Part shown: positions 8,199-17,359 of the stretch, piece after piece
How positions within the stretch are numbered: the first letter of the stretch is position 1
Layout: the number at the start of each line of letters is the position of its first letter
Assembly: GCF_020171365.1 (NCBI RefSeq)
Contig: NZ_JAIUZO010000002.1
Coordinates: 1,054,001-1,118,000 of the forward strand
Source of the DNA: Qipengyuania gaetbuli
GTDB lineage: Bacteria > Pseudomonadota > Alphaproteobacteria > Sphingomonadales > Sphingomonadaceae
Length of the DNA stretch: 64,000 nt
Direction: 5' to 3'
Program-made: the position numbers and the translations under genes
The notes under the pieces: generated by a model
The model's input: only the letters and a program-made list of their open reading frames with translations
Database searches by the model: none
What the model was told of the DNA's origin: nothing

Positions 8199-9806
8199 AT
8201 GACAGCACCCGCTCTCACCACGAAGCTGGACCGCGAGGCGCCCGACGCCAAGGCGCGGTTCGATCACAACAAGGCGCTGGCAGAGGAACTGCGCAAGCAT
8301 GTCGCCGAAGCCGCGCTCGGCGGGCCGGAAAAGCACCGCGAACGGCATGTCAGCCGCGGCAAGCTGCTGCCCCGCGAAAGGGTGGAACGCCTGCTCGATC
8401 CGGGCGCACCCTTCCTCGAGATCGGCCAGTTGGCCGCCAACGGCCTCTACGGCGACGAGATCAGCGGCGCCGGCATGATCGCCGGGATCGGCCGGGTGTC
8501 GGGGCGGCAGGTCATGATCGTGTGCAACGATGCGACCGTCAAAGGCGGCACGTACTATCCGATGACGGTCAAGAAGCACCTGCGTGCGCAGGAGATCGCG
8601 CAGGAGAACCGCTTGCCGTGCATCTACCTCGTGGACAGCGGCGGGGCGAACCTGCCGCACCAGGCTGAGGTCTTCCCCGACCGCGACCATTTCGGGCGCA
8701 TCTTCTTCAACCAGGCGAACATGAGCGCGCTTGGCATTCCCCAGATCGCCTGCGTCATGGGCAGCTGCACTGCGGGCGGTGCCTATGTTCCCGCCATGTC
8801 GGACGAGACTGTGATCGTGCGTGAACAGGGCACGATCTTCCTTGCCGGACCGCCGCTGGTGAAGGCAGCCACCGGCGAGGAAATCAGCGCCGAGGATCTT
8901 GGCGGCGGCGACCTGCACGCCAAGAAATCGGGCGTGGTCGACCACCTCGCCGAAAACGACGAGCACGCGCTCACCATCGTGCGCGATATCGTCAGCCACC
9001 TCGGCGACAATTACGCTGCCGCAAACGGGGTACAATTGGTTGAACCGCGCCCGCCGAAGTTCGACGCGGAAGATCTGTATGCGCTCGTGCCCGAAGACGT
9101 GCGCGCGCCATACGATGTGAAGGAAATTATCGCCCGCCTCGTTGACGGGTCAGAGTTCCACGAATTCAAGGCACATTACGGCAGCACGCTGGTATGCGGC
9201 TTCGCCCATATCTGGGGGATGCCGGTGGCGATCCTGGCCAACAATGGCGTGCTGTTTTCCGAAAGCGCGCAGAAGGGTGCGCATTTCATCGAGCTTGCCT
9301 GCCAGCGCCGTATCCCGTTGCTGTTCCTCCAGAACATTTCCGGTTTCATGGTCGGCGGCAAGTACGAGGCCGAAGGCATTGCCAAGCACGGGGCCAAGCT
9401 GGTCACTGCCGTCGCCACCGCGACCGTGCCCAAGGTCACCGTGGTCATCGGCGGCAGCTTCGGCGCGGGCAATTACGGCATGTGCGGCCGCGCCTACCAG
9501 CCGCGCTTCCTGTTCACCTGGCCCAATGCCCGCATTTCCGTGATGGGCGGCGAGCAGGCGGCCAGCGTCCTGGCGACTGTCCACCGCGACGCCGACAGCT
9601 GGACTCCCGAACAGGCCGAGGAATTCAAGGCCCCGATCCGCCAGAAATACGAGGACGAGGGCAATCCCTATTACGCCACCGCCCGCCTGTGGGACGACGG
9701 CGTGATCGACCCGGTCCAGACCCGCGACGTGCTGGGCCTGGCATTCGCAGCCACTCTGGAAGCACCGATTCCGGAAAAGCCGCAGTTCGGCGTGTTCCGG
9801 ATGTAG
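8199..9806 (+). CDS. mccB: Methylcrotonoyl-CoA carboxylase, carboxyltransferase (beta) subunit
   Basis: A 535-residue biotin-dependent carboxyltransferase that moves CO2 from carboxybiotin to 3-methylcrotonyl-CoA, the step after isovaleryl-CoA dehydrogenase. Two crotonase-fold halves are visible: the N-terminal CoA-binding half ([42 protein letters not shown]) and the C-terminal half ([49 protein letters not shown]). Length matches the family. The biotin-carrying alpha subunit gene is not in this window, so the pathway is completed elsewhere. Confidence 0.95.
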   Translation: MTAPALTTKLDREAPDAKARFDHNKALAEELRKHVAEAALGGPEKHRERHVSRGKLLPRERVERLLDPGAPFLEIGQLAANGLYGDEISGAGMIAGIGRVSGRQVMIVCNDATVKGGTYYPMTVKKHLRAQEIAQENRLPCIYLVDSGGANLPHQAEVFPDRDHFGRIFFNQANMSALGIPQIACVMGSCTAGGAYVPAMSDETVIVREQGTIFLAGPPLVKAATGEEISAEDLGGGDLHAKKSGVVDHLAENDEHALTIVRDIVSHLGDNYAAANGVQLVEPRPPKFDAEDLYALVPEDVRAPYDVKEIIARLVDGSEFHEFKAHYGSTLVCGFAHIWGMPVAILANNGVLFSESAQKGAHFIELACQRRIPLLFLQNISGFMVGGKYEAEGIAKHGAKLVTAVATATVPKVTVVIGGSFGAGNYGMCGRAYQPRFLFTWPNARISVMGGEQAASVLATVHRDADSWTPEQAEEFKAPIRQKYEDEGNPYYATARLWDDGVIDPVQTRDVLGLAFAATLEAPIPEKPQFGVFRM

Positions 9807-9876
9807 TCGGCAGGAATCCTCGCATCCCTCTCGCATTCCGCTACGTAACTGCTAGGGCTCGCAGGCAGGAGAGAGA

Positions 9877-10503
9877 ATGTCGCAAGCCAATTTCCGGAAG
9901 CCTTCGCTTCTGAGCCGCATCGTGCGGCGCATCATCATGGTGCTCTACCGCTGGAAGGGCTGGAAGCTGGATGGGCACCTGCCCGACCTGCCCAAATTCG
10001 TCATCGCCGGCGCTCCGCATACCTCGAACTGGGATTTCGTCTTCTTCATCGGGGCGACGGCGGAAGAGGGCGTGCAGCCCAATTTCATGGGCAAGCACAC
10101 GCTGTTCCAGGGGATGATGAGGAATTTCATGTTCGACATGGGCGGCATTCCCATCGACCGCACCAAGCGCAGCAATGTGGTCGAGCAGGTCGCCGCCGAA
10201 TTCGAACGGCGCGACCGCCTTGCGCTGGTCATCGCGGCAGAGGGCACGCGCAGCTCGAACGGCGAATGGAAATCGGGTTTCTACAACATCGCGCGGGCAG
10301 CGAACGTGCCGATCGTTCCGGCCTGGGTGTGCAACGAGCGACGCATACTCGGCTTCGGCCCGGCCATCGTGCCGACCGCCGATTACGGCGAGACGCTGCT
10401 TGAAATCGCGCGCTTCATGCGCTCGAAACTGCCGGATTACGAACGTTACAAGGTTCTGGAGGCCCAGGCGCTGGGCCTGATCGAGGAGGCGAAAACCGCA
10501 TGA
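9877..10503 (+). CDS. 1-acyl-sn-glycerol-3-phosphate acyltransferase family protein
   Basis: A 208-residue PlsC-like acyltransferase. Motif I, HX4D, is in APHTSNWDFVFF; motif II is GGIPIDRTKRSN; motif III is AAEGTRSSNGEWKSGFYNIA. The short N-terminus has only one weakly hydrophobic segment (IVRRIIMVLYRW), so it is probably a peripheral or monotopic membrane protein. It likely acylates a lysophospholipid or related acceptor; the acceptor is not determined by sequence. A strong GGAGAGA site precedes ATG 9877. Its stop overlaps the DUF1295 gene start (10500-10503). Confidence 0.88.
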   Translation: MSQANFRKPSLLSRIVRRIIMVLYRWKGWKLDGHLPDLPKFVIAGAPHTSNWDFVFFIGATAEEGVQPNFMGKHTLFQGMMRNFMFDMGGIPIDRTKRSNVVEQVAAEFERRDRLALVIAAEGTRSSNGEWKSGFYNIARAANVPIVPAWVCNERRILGFGPAIVPTADYGETLLEIARFMRSKLPDYERYKVLEAQALGLIEEAKTA

Positions 10504-11297
10504 TCGATGCCCTGCTTGCCAATGCCGCGATCCTGGTCGGCGTGGTGCTCATCCTGTGGGTGATTTCCGTCCAGATCGACGATGTGTCCTTCATCGATTC
10601 CTTCTGGGGCGCAGGCATGGCCCTGATGGCCTTTGCCAGCTGGATGCAGCTTGCCCAGCCGGGCGCCCTTGCCAACCTGCTGCTGGCGATGACGGCCGCC
10701 TGGGGCCTCAGGCTCGGCATCTACCTGCTGCGCCGCTGGCGCGCGGAAGGCGAGGACAAGCGCTATGAACGCATGCTGCGCAAGGACCGCGAGAAAGGCC
10801 GCTTCGCCATCGCCGCGCTGACGAAGGTCTGGCTGGGGCAGGCAGTCCTGCTGTTCCTCGTCTCCTCCCCAGCACAGCTGGGTATCCTCAGCAGCGCGGA
10901 ACCCGCCCCGATCACCTTCATCGCCTGGGCTGGTATCGCCCTCTACCTAGTGGGCATTTTCTTCGAATGGGTCGGCGACTGGCAGCTGGCGAAGTTCAAG
11001 GCCGATCCGGCCAACAAGGGCCAGGTGATGGACCGCGGGCTGTGGCGCTATACCCGCCACCCCAACTATTTCGGCGATGCCTGTGCCTGGTGGGGCATCT
11101 GGCTGGTCGCGGCGAGCATCGCCTGGGAAGTGGCGGCGCTGACCGTCGCCGGTCCGCTGTTCCTCACCTTCACGCTGGTGAAGTGGTCGGGCGCGGCGCT
11201 GCTGGAAAAGGGCATGAAGCATTCGCGCCCCGGTTACGAGGAATACAAGCGCCGCACATCGGCCTTCATTCCGTGGCCGCCGCGCTCCGCCGCCTGA
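10500..11297 (+). CDS. DUF1295 membrane protein, steroid 5-alpha-reductase-like
   Basis: A 265-residue integral membrane protein with about six hydrophobic segments. The C-terminal diagnostic run LWRYTRHPNYFGDACAWWG corresponds to the NADPH-binding region of DUF1295/ICMT-like proteins, and EEYKRRTSAFIPWPP closes the domain. Related proteins reduce double bonds in sterol- or lipid-like substrates. It is coupled to the acyltransferase gene by ATGA, suggesting a role in lipid metabolism; the substrate remains unknown. Confidence 0.88.
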   Translation: MIDALLANAAILVGVVLILWVISVQIDDVSFIDSFWGAGMALMAFASWMQLAQPGALANLLLAMTAAWGLRLGIYLLRRWRAEGEDKRYERMLRKDREKGRFAIAALTKVWLGQAVLLFLVSSPAQLGILSSAEPAPITFIAWAGIALYLVGIFFEWVGDWQLAKFKADPANKGQVMDRGLWRYTRHPNYFGDACAWWGIWLVAASIAWEVAALTVAGPLFLTFTLVKWSGAALLEKGMKHSRPGYEEYKRRTSAFIPWPPRSAA

Positions 11298-11388
11298 AAA
11301 AACCGCCTTTTTCGCACCAATGCTCTGGCACCCGCGGCTCGCGGACACTATCCTGTATGCCAATGACCGACCAACCGGCCCGCCGCGC

Positions 11389-12015
11389 ATGAACACGCCC
11401 GACCTCAGGCAGGAACGGGCGCGCCTTGCCGCCTATGCCATGGACCTTACCGGTCGGCGCGGGGGCGAGGTTACGCCGGAAATCCTTGCGGCAGAGGTCG
11501 GCGTTTCCCGGGCGCGCATCGAGGCGATCTTCCCCGAGGAATCGGACCTGTTCGATGCGGTGGTCGAACTCTGGTTCGAACCCCATGTCGCGATCATGGA
11601 AGAAGTGCTGGCAAGCGACCTGCCGCCCAACCGCAAGTTCTACGAATTCTACGTCCGCCGCTTCCGCCGCAACCGCGCGGAATTCCGGCGCGACCCGTCC
11701 GCCTTCGCCGTATTGTGCGAACTGGGTGCGCGGCGGTTCGAACGCGTGCGCAGCTTCGTCGACCTTGCCGACCATTACCTGTGCGAACTGATTGCCGAAG
11801 CGCAGGCCGAAGGGCACTTCCCGGGGCTGGACATCGACCGCGCGCTCACGCTGATCAACCAGATGACCGTGGCCTATACCAGTCCCGACCTGCTGCAGAC
11901 GGTCGACGAGCGGCTGACCGAGGACAAGCTCGCCGCCATCATCGACACGCTCTTTGCCGGCCTTTCCGCGGCCGACGGCGGTGCCTCCGGCGTGAGCGGC
12001 CTGCGTCCGGCGTGA
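11389..12015 (+). CDS. TetR family transcriptional regulator
   Basis: A 208-residue regulator. The N-terminal DNA-binding helices are visible (GGEVTPEILAAEVGVSRARI, IFPEESDLFDAVVELWF), although the leading helix is less typical than in most TetR proteins. The C-terminal two thirds are helical and would form the ligand and dimer domain. ATG 11389 is preferred to 11320 because the regulator domain begins there. Its ligand and targets are unknown; the preceding lipid genes are possible targets. The stop overlaps a GTG that opens a truncated glycosyltransferase frame. Confidence 0.8.
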   Translation: MNTPDLRQERARLAAYAMDLTGRRGGEVTPEILAAEVGVSRARIEAIFPEESDLFDAVVELWFEPHVAIMEEVLASDLPPNRKFYEFYVRRFRRNRAEFRRDPSAFAVLCELGARRFERVRSFVDLADHYLCELIAEAQAEGHFPGLDIDRALTLINQMTVAYTSPDLLQTVDERLTEDKLAAIIDTLFAGLSAADGGASGVSGLRPA

Positions 12016-12173
12016 GCGGGAACGCGCGAAGTCGCCGAATCCTTTTCATCGGCCTAAACTATGCGCCCGAACCGATCGGCATCGGGCCCTATAGCGCAGG
12101 GCTGATGGAAGCGCTGGCGGAGCGGGGCCACACGGTCCACGCGGTGGTCGGAAACGACACGGGAGGGGATTAA
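12012..12173 (+). pseudogene. N-terminal remnant of a GT4 (WcaI-like) glycosyltransferase
   Basis: A 53-codon frame starting GTG within the TetR stop (GTGA). It encodes RRILFIGLNYAPEPIGIGPY, then SAGLMEALAERGHTVHAVVG, the exact beginning of group 1 glycosyltransferases of the WcaI type, where the glycine-rich GIGPYS loop contacts the nucleotide sugar. Instead of the expected 350 further residues the frame stops at TAA 12171-12173, inside a GC hairpin, and dcd starts 49 bases later. I read this as a deletion remnant rather than a functional small protein. No continuation was found downstream in any frame. Confidence 0.7.
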
Positions 12174-12184
12174 ACGCCCCTCCC
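12161..12184 (+). terminator. GC-rich hairpin at the end of the glycosyltransferase remnant
   Basis: Perfect 8-base inverted repeat GGGAGGGG / CCCCTCCC with loop ATTAAACG at 12161-12168 and 12177-12184. There is no T-run after it, so termination strength is doubtful. It contains the stop codon of the truncated frame and separates that remnant from dcd. Confidence 0.4.
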
Positions 12185-12221
12185 GCTTGCCCGAGCGGCG
12201 CGGGTGGGGAATCACACTGAC

Positions 12222-12776
12222 ATGGCGATTCTTTCCGACAAGTGGATCCGCGACAAGGCGCTCAACGAAGGCATGATCGAGCCTTTCGTCGAAGCGCAGC
12301 GCCGCGAAGGCTGCATTTCCTACGGGCTGTCGAGCTATGGCTACGACGCGCGCGTCGCGCCCGAGTTCAAGATCTTCACCAATGTCGACAGCGCGGTGGT
12401 CGATCCCAAGGATTTTGCCAGCAACAGCTTCGTCGATCGCGATACCGACGTCTGCGTGATCCCGCCCAACAGCTTCGCGCTCGCCCGCACGGTCGAATAT
12501 TTCCGCATCCCTGAGGACGTGCTGGTCATCTGCCTCGGCAAGAGCACCTATGCGCGCTGCGGCATTATCGTGAATGTCACCCCGCTCGAACCGGGCTGGG
12601 AAGGCCATGTCACGCTGGAGTTCTCGAACACCACGCCGCTGCCGGCCAAGATCTACGCCAACGAAGGCGCGTGCCAGTTCCTGTTCCTCAAGGGTAACGA
12701 GCGGCCCGAAGTGACCTATGCCGACCGCGCGGGCAAATACATGGGCCAGCGCGGGGTGACCCTGCCGCGGCTGTGA
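12222..12776 (+). CDS. dcd: dCTP deaminase
   Basis: A 184-residue trimeric enzyme that deaminates dCTP to dUTP, feeding dTMP synthesis. The family start [14 protein letters not shown] fixes ATG 12222. Substrate and catalytic motifs are intact: [40 protein letters not shown] with the catalytic Glu, [20 protein letters not shown], and the C-terminal [12 protein letters not shown] tail that closes over the nucleotide. Length is that of the single-function deaminase. Its stop overlaps the GTG start of the thioesterase gene. Confidence 0.96.
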   Translation: MAILSDKWIRDKALNEGMIEPFVEAQRREGCISYGLSSYGYDARVAPEFKIFTNVDSAVVDPKDFASNSFVDRDTDVCVIPPNSFALARTVEYFRIPEDVLVICLGKSTYARCGIIVNVTPLEPGWEGHVTLEFSNTTPLPAKIYANEGACQFLFLKGNERPEVTYADRAGKYMGQRGVTLPRL

Positions 12777-13558
12777 GCATTGCCCGCTTCCCCTTCTGGC
12801 GCGTAGTGCCGGGCGAGCGGAGCGGCGAATATATCCTTCCCGTCACCCGTCCGGCGACAGTCGGTCCCGAAGGCGCGCCGCACGTCATGGGCGGGGCCTC
12901 GCTCGCGGCGGCGGTCGATGCGCTGCAATTGGAAAGCGACCAGCCCTTGCTGTGGGCGCAGGTCCAGTTCCTTGCCCCGACCCAGCATGCCGAGGAGCTG
13001 GTGATCACCTGCGACCAGTACGGCGGCGGTCAGTCGGTGGGGCAGTGGTTCGCCGACATTCGCTCTAACGGCAGGCTGGTGCAACGGATCAATGCCGCAC
13101 TCGGCGCGCGCGAACCGAGCGAGCAGCGCATCTTCGCCGTCATGCCCGATGTGCCGGGCCCCGATGCCTGCGAAGGAAAACCGCCGGACCACAACGGCTT
13201 CGACGACAATCTCGTCGGGCAGATGGAGCGGCGGACTGCCGTAGAGAATCCCGACCGCGGATACGAGGCTGTGTGGAGCCGCTCGAAAGCGGGCTTCGCG
13301 ATCGACGCGTGCTGGCTGGCGATGGTGTCGGACTTCTTCCTCGGCGCGCATCCCGCGACCCGCGGCGGATCGAGCCTCGACGACATGTTCCGCTTCATTC
13401 AAGGCGCCGAGCCGGGCTGGGTTCTCAGCGTTACCGAACTCGCCGCCTTCGACCGCGGCGCGGTGAGCGGGCAGGCCCGCCATTTCGCCGAGGACGGGCG
13501 GCTGCTGGCGATCTCGAGCCAGACCGGCGTGCTGCCGCGAATCCCCCGCGCGCCCTAA
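12773..13558 (+). CDS. Acyl-CoA thioesterase family protein (TesB-like double hotdog)
   Basis: A 261-residue protein starting at GTG 12773 overlapping the dcd stop. It has two hotdog-like halves: an N-terminal half with [20 protein letters not shown] and a C-terminal half with [40 protein letters not shown] and SSQTGVLP, typical of the TesB-like 4HBT_3 family. It probably hydrolyses acyl-CoA thioesters. The coupling to dcd looks like an accident of packing rather than a shared pathway. Substrate range cannot be inferred. Confidence 0.8.
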   Translation: MSIARFPFWRVVPGERSGEYILPVTRPATVGPEGAPHVMGGASLAAAVDALQLESDQPLLWAQVQFLAPTQHAEELVITCDQYGGGQSVGQWFADIRSNGRLVQRINAALGAREPSEQRIFAVMPDVPGPDACEGKPPDHNGFDDNLVGQMERRTAVENPDRGYEAVWSRSKAGFAIDACWLAMVSDFFLGAHPATRGGSSLDDMFRFIQGAEPGWVLSVTELAAFDRGAVSGQARHFAEDGRLLAISSQTGVLPRIPRAP

Positions 13559-13613
13559 CGTCTTTGACTCTCTGGCCGCCCACGCGCATTCAGGCGGGCA
13601 AAGGAGAGAACCC

Positions 13614-14789
13614 ATGGCTGACACCGAATTCGACATCATCGTCTATGGCGCCACCGGCTATACCGGCCGCCTCGTCGCCGAACATTTCGTGCGCGAATAC
13701 GGCGGCAAGGACGGCGGGCCGAAATGGGCCATGGCCGGCCGCAGCATGGACAAGCTGGAAGCGGTGCGCGACGAGATCGGTGCGCCCGGGTCGACCCCGC
13801 TGGTGGTCGCCGATGCCGACGATCCGGCAAGCCTCGAGGCCATGTGCAACCGCACCAAGGTCGTGCTGACCACGGTCGGCCCCTACCAGCTCTATGGCGA
13901 CGCGCTGGTCGCAGCCTGCGTCAAGACCGGCACCGACTATGCCGATTTGTGCGGCGAGCCGGTCTGGATGCGCCAGAAGATCGACGAGCACATGGAAGCC
14001 GCCAAGGCCAGCGGCGCGCGGATCTGCTTCTCATCCGGCTTCGATTCCATCCCCTTCGACCTCGGCGTGCTGATGGCGCAGAAGGTCGCCAAGGAGCGGT
14101 TCGGCAAGCCCGCACCGCGCATCAAGGGGCGCGTGCGCGGCATGGCGGGCGGCGCGTCGGGCGGCACGGTCGCCAGCCTGACCGAGACGATGAAGGCAGT
14201 GGCGCGCAATCCCAAGCTGATCTCGATCCTCAAGAGCAGCTTCGGCCTGACGCCCGGCTTCGAAGGACCCGACCAGCCCTCGGGCCTCGTGCCGCGCTAC
14301 GAGGAGAAGCTCGGCAAATGGGCCGCGCCTTTCGTCATGGCACCGATCAACACCAAGAACGTCCACCGGACGAACTTCCTGCTCGGCCACCCCTATGGCG
14401 AGGACTTCCGCTATGACGAGATGGTGCTGACCAGCCCCGGCGATGCCGGCAAGGCAGCCGCAAGCGCGCTCGCCGACATGATGAAGAACCCCTTCGGCGC
14501 CAAGCCGCCCAAGCCGGGCGAAGGCCCGACGCCGGAAGAGCGCGAGAACGGGTTCTACGACGTGCTGTTCATCGCCGAGATGCCCGACGGCGAGACGCTG
14601 CACTATGCGGTCAAGGGCAAGTACGATCCGGGCTACGGCTCGACCAGCCGCATGCTCGGCGAAACCGGCATGGCGCTGCTCGACTGCAAGGCCGAAGGCG
14701 GGGTCGGCACGCCCGGCTCGTTCCTCGGCGAAGCGCTGGTCGAGCGGCTGCGCGAGCACGCCGCCCTGACCTTTGCCGTCGAGGATTGA
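13614..14789 (+). CDS. Saccharopine dehydrogenase NADP-binding family protein (trans-acting enoyl reductase-like)
   Basis: A 391-residue protein with an N-terminal Rossmann fold (FDIIVYGATGYTGRLVAEHF), followed by AMAGRSMDKLEAVRDEIG and a VLTTVGPYQLYGDALVAAC segment common to saccharopine dehydrogenase-like oxidoreductases and to mycobacterial trans-acting enoyl reductases. FDSIPFDLGVLMAQK and MAGGASGGTVASL are further family marks. Likely an NADP-dependent reductase of a lipid or acyl substrate, cytoplasmic or membrane-associated. It ends 6 bases from the convergent TonB receptor gene. Confidence 0.87.
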   Translation: MADTEFDIIVYGATGYTGRLVAEHFVREYGGKDGGPKWAMAGRSMDKLEAVRDEIGAPGSTPLVVADADDPASLEAMCNRTKVVLTTVGPYQLYGDALVAACVKTGTDYADLCGEPVWMRQKIDEHMEAAKASGARICFSSGFDSIPFDLGVLMAQKVAKERFGKPAPRIKGRVRGMAGGASGGTVASLTETMKAVARNPKLISILKSSFGLTPGFEGPDQPSGLVPRYEEKLGKWAAPFVMAPINTKNVHRTNFLLGHPYGEDFRYDEMVLTSPGDAGKAAASALADMMKNPFGAKPPKPGEGPTPEERENGFYDVLFIAEMPDGETLHYAVKGKYDPGYGSTSRMLGETGMALLDCKAEGGVGTPGSFLGEALVERLREHAALTFAVED

Positions 14790-14795
14790 GCGGGA

Positions 14796-16976
14796 TCAGT
14801 AGCTGAAGCGCAGGCTCGCCGAGATATTGCGCCCGGGCAGGGGCACGAAATCCTTGGTGAAGCTTGCGTGACGGCGGCCGCTGACGTCGAAGATATTCTC
14901 CGCCTTCAGGATCACGCTGACCGACGGCTCGGTGCGTAGCGGGCGCCAGGTGGCAACCGCGTTGACGAAGGTGAAGTCCTCGGTTTCGGTTTCGAACGGC
15001 GCCACCTTGCGCTGCGCGCCGTACCATTCGACCTCGCCGCGAAGCTCGAAATCGCCGCTCGTCGCTTCGAGCGCACCCATCAGGCTGACCGGCGGGATGC
15101 GCGGGACCGGCGTGCCGTCGGACAGTTCGGCCTCGACATATTCGCCGCGCAGGTCGGCGGCGAGGGCAAGCGAGCCCGTGTCGAGGAAGCGCCAGATCAG
15201 CTCGCCTTCGAGGCCCTGGTAAGTCGCATCCTGCTGGAGATAGACGAAGACCGGCAGATCGTCCTCTTCCGCGCCGGTTTCGGACAGGTAGATGTAATCG
15301 TCGAACCAGTTCTTGAACGCGGCGAGGCTGAATTCGAAATCGCCCATGGTGCCGCGTGCGAACAATTCCGCACCCCAGGCGCGTTCGACGCCAAGGTCCG
15401 GATCGCCGATCTCGAAGGCCTGCGTCGCGATGTGCGGACCGTCGGAGAACAGTTCCTCCGCGCTCGGTGCGCGGGCCACGCGTGACAAATTGATGCCGGC
15501 GCGGAAGGCCTGCGGGCCGTCATAGGCAAGGCCGATCGCGCCCGAGAAAGTGTCGAAATTGCGCTCCAGCCCGAGGAAGGTGGAATCGACCGTGGTGGTC
15601 TCGAACCGCGCCGCGCCTTCGAGCTGGACCGGGCCGTCGCCATATTCCTGCAAGGCGAACAGGGCGAACTGCTCGGTCCGGTTAGGGGCGACATAGGCTT
15701 CCTCGCCCTCGGCGAAGAAGTCGCGGAAATAGTACTGCGTGCCGATCGAACCGCGCCAGCGGCCGTTCGGGTTCTGCACCAGTTCGGCGCGGGCCTCGAT
15801 ACCCTGCACGTCGAAGGTCGTGCCGACTTCGGCACCTTCGAACTCGGTGTGTGTGTAATCGGAATAGCCGGCGCGGATCTTCAGCTTCTCGAACAGGCCT
15901 TCGCCAAGGTAGATGTCGCCGCGCATGTCGGCGCGGTACTGGCGCAGGCCGATGTTGACGGTTTCCGGACCCTCTTCCCCGGCCTCGGCTTCGCTGCCTT
16001 CTTCCTCGCCCTCGTGGTGGCCCGCACCGGGGCGGATGGGGATGCCGTAGAAAGTGTCGTAGATGCCGAAGGACACGCCGAGGCTCGACTGGTCACGGAA
16101 GAAGGCAAGGCCGCCATTGGCCGTCCAGGTTTCCGTGCCGCTGTTGAACAGCTTGCCTTCTGCCAGCGCGAGTTCGCGCAGTTCCTCGGCCTCGCCGAGA
16201 TTGCCTTCGTCCTCTTCCTCGTCGGCTTCGGCGAGCAGTTCGGCACGCAGTTCGGGCGCCACGAGGAAGCCGGGCACGCTCAAATCGTCGGTAGTGCGAT
16301 AGGAGCCGTCGGCATGGGCGACGAAGCCGCCGCCCAGCGGCACGTCGAAGGACGCGCCGCCTTCGCGAAGGTCGCTGACCGTGTCGGCGCGCACGATGGC
16401 ATCGACATGGAACGCCTCGTTCGGGACGCGGCGCGGAATGCGCTTGTCGATCACGTTGACCGCGCCGCCGATTGCCTGGCTGCCGTAAAGGAGGACGGCG
16501 GGGCCGCGCAGGACTTCGATGCTCTCTGCGGTCAGCGGATCGATGGAGACGGCGTGGTCGGCCGAAGTGTTGGACACGTCGATCGCGCCGATGCCGTCGA
16601 CCAGCACCTTGACGCGCTCGCCCGAAAAACCGCGCAGCACGGGGCGCGAGGCGCCGGGGGCAAAGCCGCTGGCGGAAACGCCGGGCACGCTATTGAGCAC
16701 TTCGCCGAGCTGGCCGTCGAGATTGGCGTCGAGCGCTGCACCTTCGACGACGCTGGTCCCGGCGAGCAGGTCGAACTGGCGCAGTCCAGCCGCAGTGACC
16801 ACGATGGTCCCGCGCGAATCCATGCGGCGGTCGTGGAGATCGTCCTCCACCTGCTCCTGCGTCACCTGGTCATCGGCAGGCGGCGCGGACGCGTCCTGGG
16901 CCAGCGCAGGCTGGGCCGCGGCAATCGCGATCAGGGACAGGGAGGCGGCGAGGGGGCGTTTGGTCTGATACAACAT
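14796..16976 (-). CDS. TonB-dependent receptor, ZnuD-like (predicted zinc uptake)
   Basis: A 726-residue outer-membrane receptor from ATG 16976 with a signal peptide ending near residue 26 (AQPALAQ). The plug carries GTSVVEGAALD, SRPVLRGFSGERVKVLVDG, then IDVSNTSADHAVSIDPL and IEVLRGPAVLLYGSQAIGG, a pattern typical of ZnuD zinc receptors. Two strongly acidic loops are present: about residues 242-262 (ADEEEDEGNLGEAEEL) and 318-340 with a His pair (GHHEGEEEGSEAEAGEEG), suited to binding divalent metal. The C-terminus ends in aromatic SLRFSY as expected for a beta barrel. Upstream in-frame codons run into the tRNA gene and are rejected as the start. Metal choice is inferred. Confidence 0.88.
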   Translation of the reverse strand: MLYQTKRPLAASLSLIAIAAAQPALAQDASAPPADDQVTQEQVEDDLHDRRMDSRGTIVVTAAGLRQFDLLAGTSVVEGAALDANLDGQLGEVLNSVPGVSASGFAPGASRPVLRGFSGERVKVLVDGIGAIDVSNTSADHAVSIDPLTAESIEVLRGPAVLLYGSQAIGGAVNVIDKRIPRRVPNEAFHVDAIVRADTVSDLREGGASFDVPLGGGFVAHADGSYRTTDDLSVPGFLVAPELRAELLAEADEEEDEGNLGEAEELRELALAEGKLFNSGTETWTANGGLAFFRDQSSLGVSFGIYDTFYGIPIRPGAGHHEGEEEGSEAEAGEEGPETVNIGLRQYRADMRGDIYLGEGLFEKLKIRAGYSDYTHTEFEGAEVGTTFDVQGIEARAELVQNPNGRWRGSIGTQYYFRDFFAEGEEAYVAPNRTEQFALFALQEYGDGPVQLEGAARFETTTVDSTFLGLERNFDTFSGAIGLAYDGPQAFRAGINLSRVARAPSAEELFSDGPHIATQAFEIGDPDLGVERAWGAELFARGTMGDFEFSLAAFKNWFDDYIYLSETGAEEDDLPVFVYLQQDATYQGLEGELIWRFLDTGSLALAADLRGEYVEAELSDGTPVPRIPPVSLMGALEATSGDFELRGEVEWYGAQRKVAPFETETEDFTFVNAVATWRPLRTEPSVSVILKAENIFDVSGRRHASFTKDFVPLPGRNISASLRFSY

Positions 16977-16979
16977 ATC
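16967..16979 (-). promoter_or_regulatory. Candidate Zur-like operator overlapping the receptor start codon
   Basis: Read on the minus strand this is GATATGTTGTATC, an imperfect palindrome with the ATG of the ZnuD-like gene inside it. By eye it resembles the ATGTTATAACAT core reported for alphaproteobacterial Zur sites, with about 12 of 18 positions matching over the extended site. Because it includes codons 1-4, the match may be chance; a Zur function is only a suggestion from the gene it lies on. Confidence 0.22.
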
Positions 16980-17087
16980 GCGCCACATAGCGCCCGATCC
17001 GCCTGTTTCAAGCACAATCCGCCAAATGTGCACGCGGCACGACGAACGACTTGCGTGTCGTCCGGATACATATCGATGTCGGGAAAA

Positions 17088-17162
17088 TGGAGCGGGCGAG
17101 GCGATTCGAACGCCCGACCCCAACCTTGGCAAGGTTGTGCTCTACCCCTGAGCTACGCCCGC
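17088..17162 (-). tRNA. tRNA-Gly (GCC anticodon)
   Basis: A 75-nt tRNA with the 3' CCA encoded (TGG at 17088-17090 on the plus strand). The acceptor stem GCGGGCG pairs with CGCCCGC, the D arm is GCTCAGGGGTAGAGC, the anticodon stem-loop is AACCTTGCCAAGGTT with GCC as anticodon, and the T arm contains GTTCGAATC. All arms are intact. It reads GGC and GGU glycine codons. It lies between the ZnuD-like gene and the divergent YbbN-like gene. No integrated element or duplicated tRNA end is seen beside it. Confidence 0.97.
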
Positions 17163-17359
17163 TCACTGGCGCTCTACCGAACCGCAAGGCCCGGTGGGGA
17201 GGCGCGCAACTAGCAACGCCTCTTGAGTCCCGCAAGAGAAAAAATGCAGCTTTTTTGGCCCTGCCCGGCCCGCCCTTGTGCAGGCGCTGCAGGTCCTTCA
17301 CATTTGGCCAAGAAGGCCCACATGGGGCGAAACGAATTCATCCAGGAAAGGCGGTTTCA

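Noticed and set aside
16977..17132. N-terminal extension of the TonB receptor frame up to 17132
   Set aside because: The extension translates part of tRNA-Gly (the GSGVRIASPAP pattern) and precedes a clean signal peptide at 16976.
17163..17359. Integration site beside tRNA-Gly
   Set aside because: No integrase gene and no repeated tRNA 3' end was seen in the flanks; genes on both sides are core functions.
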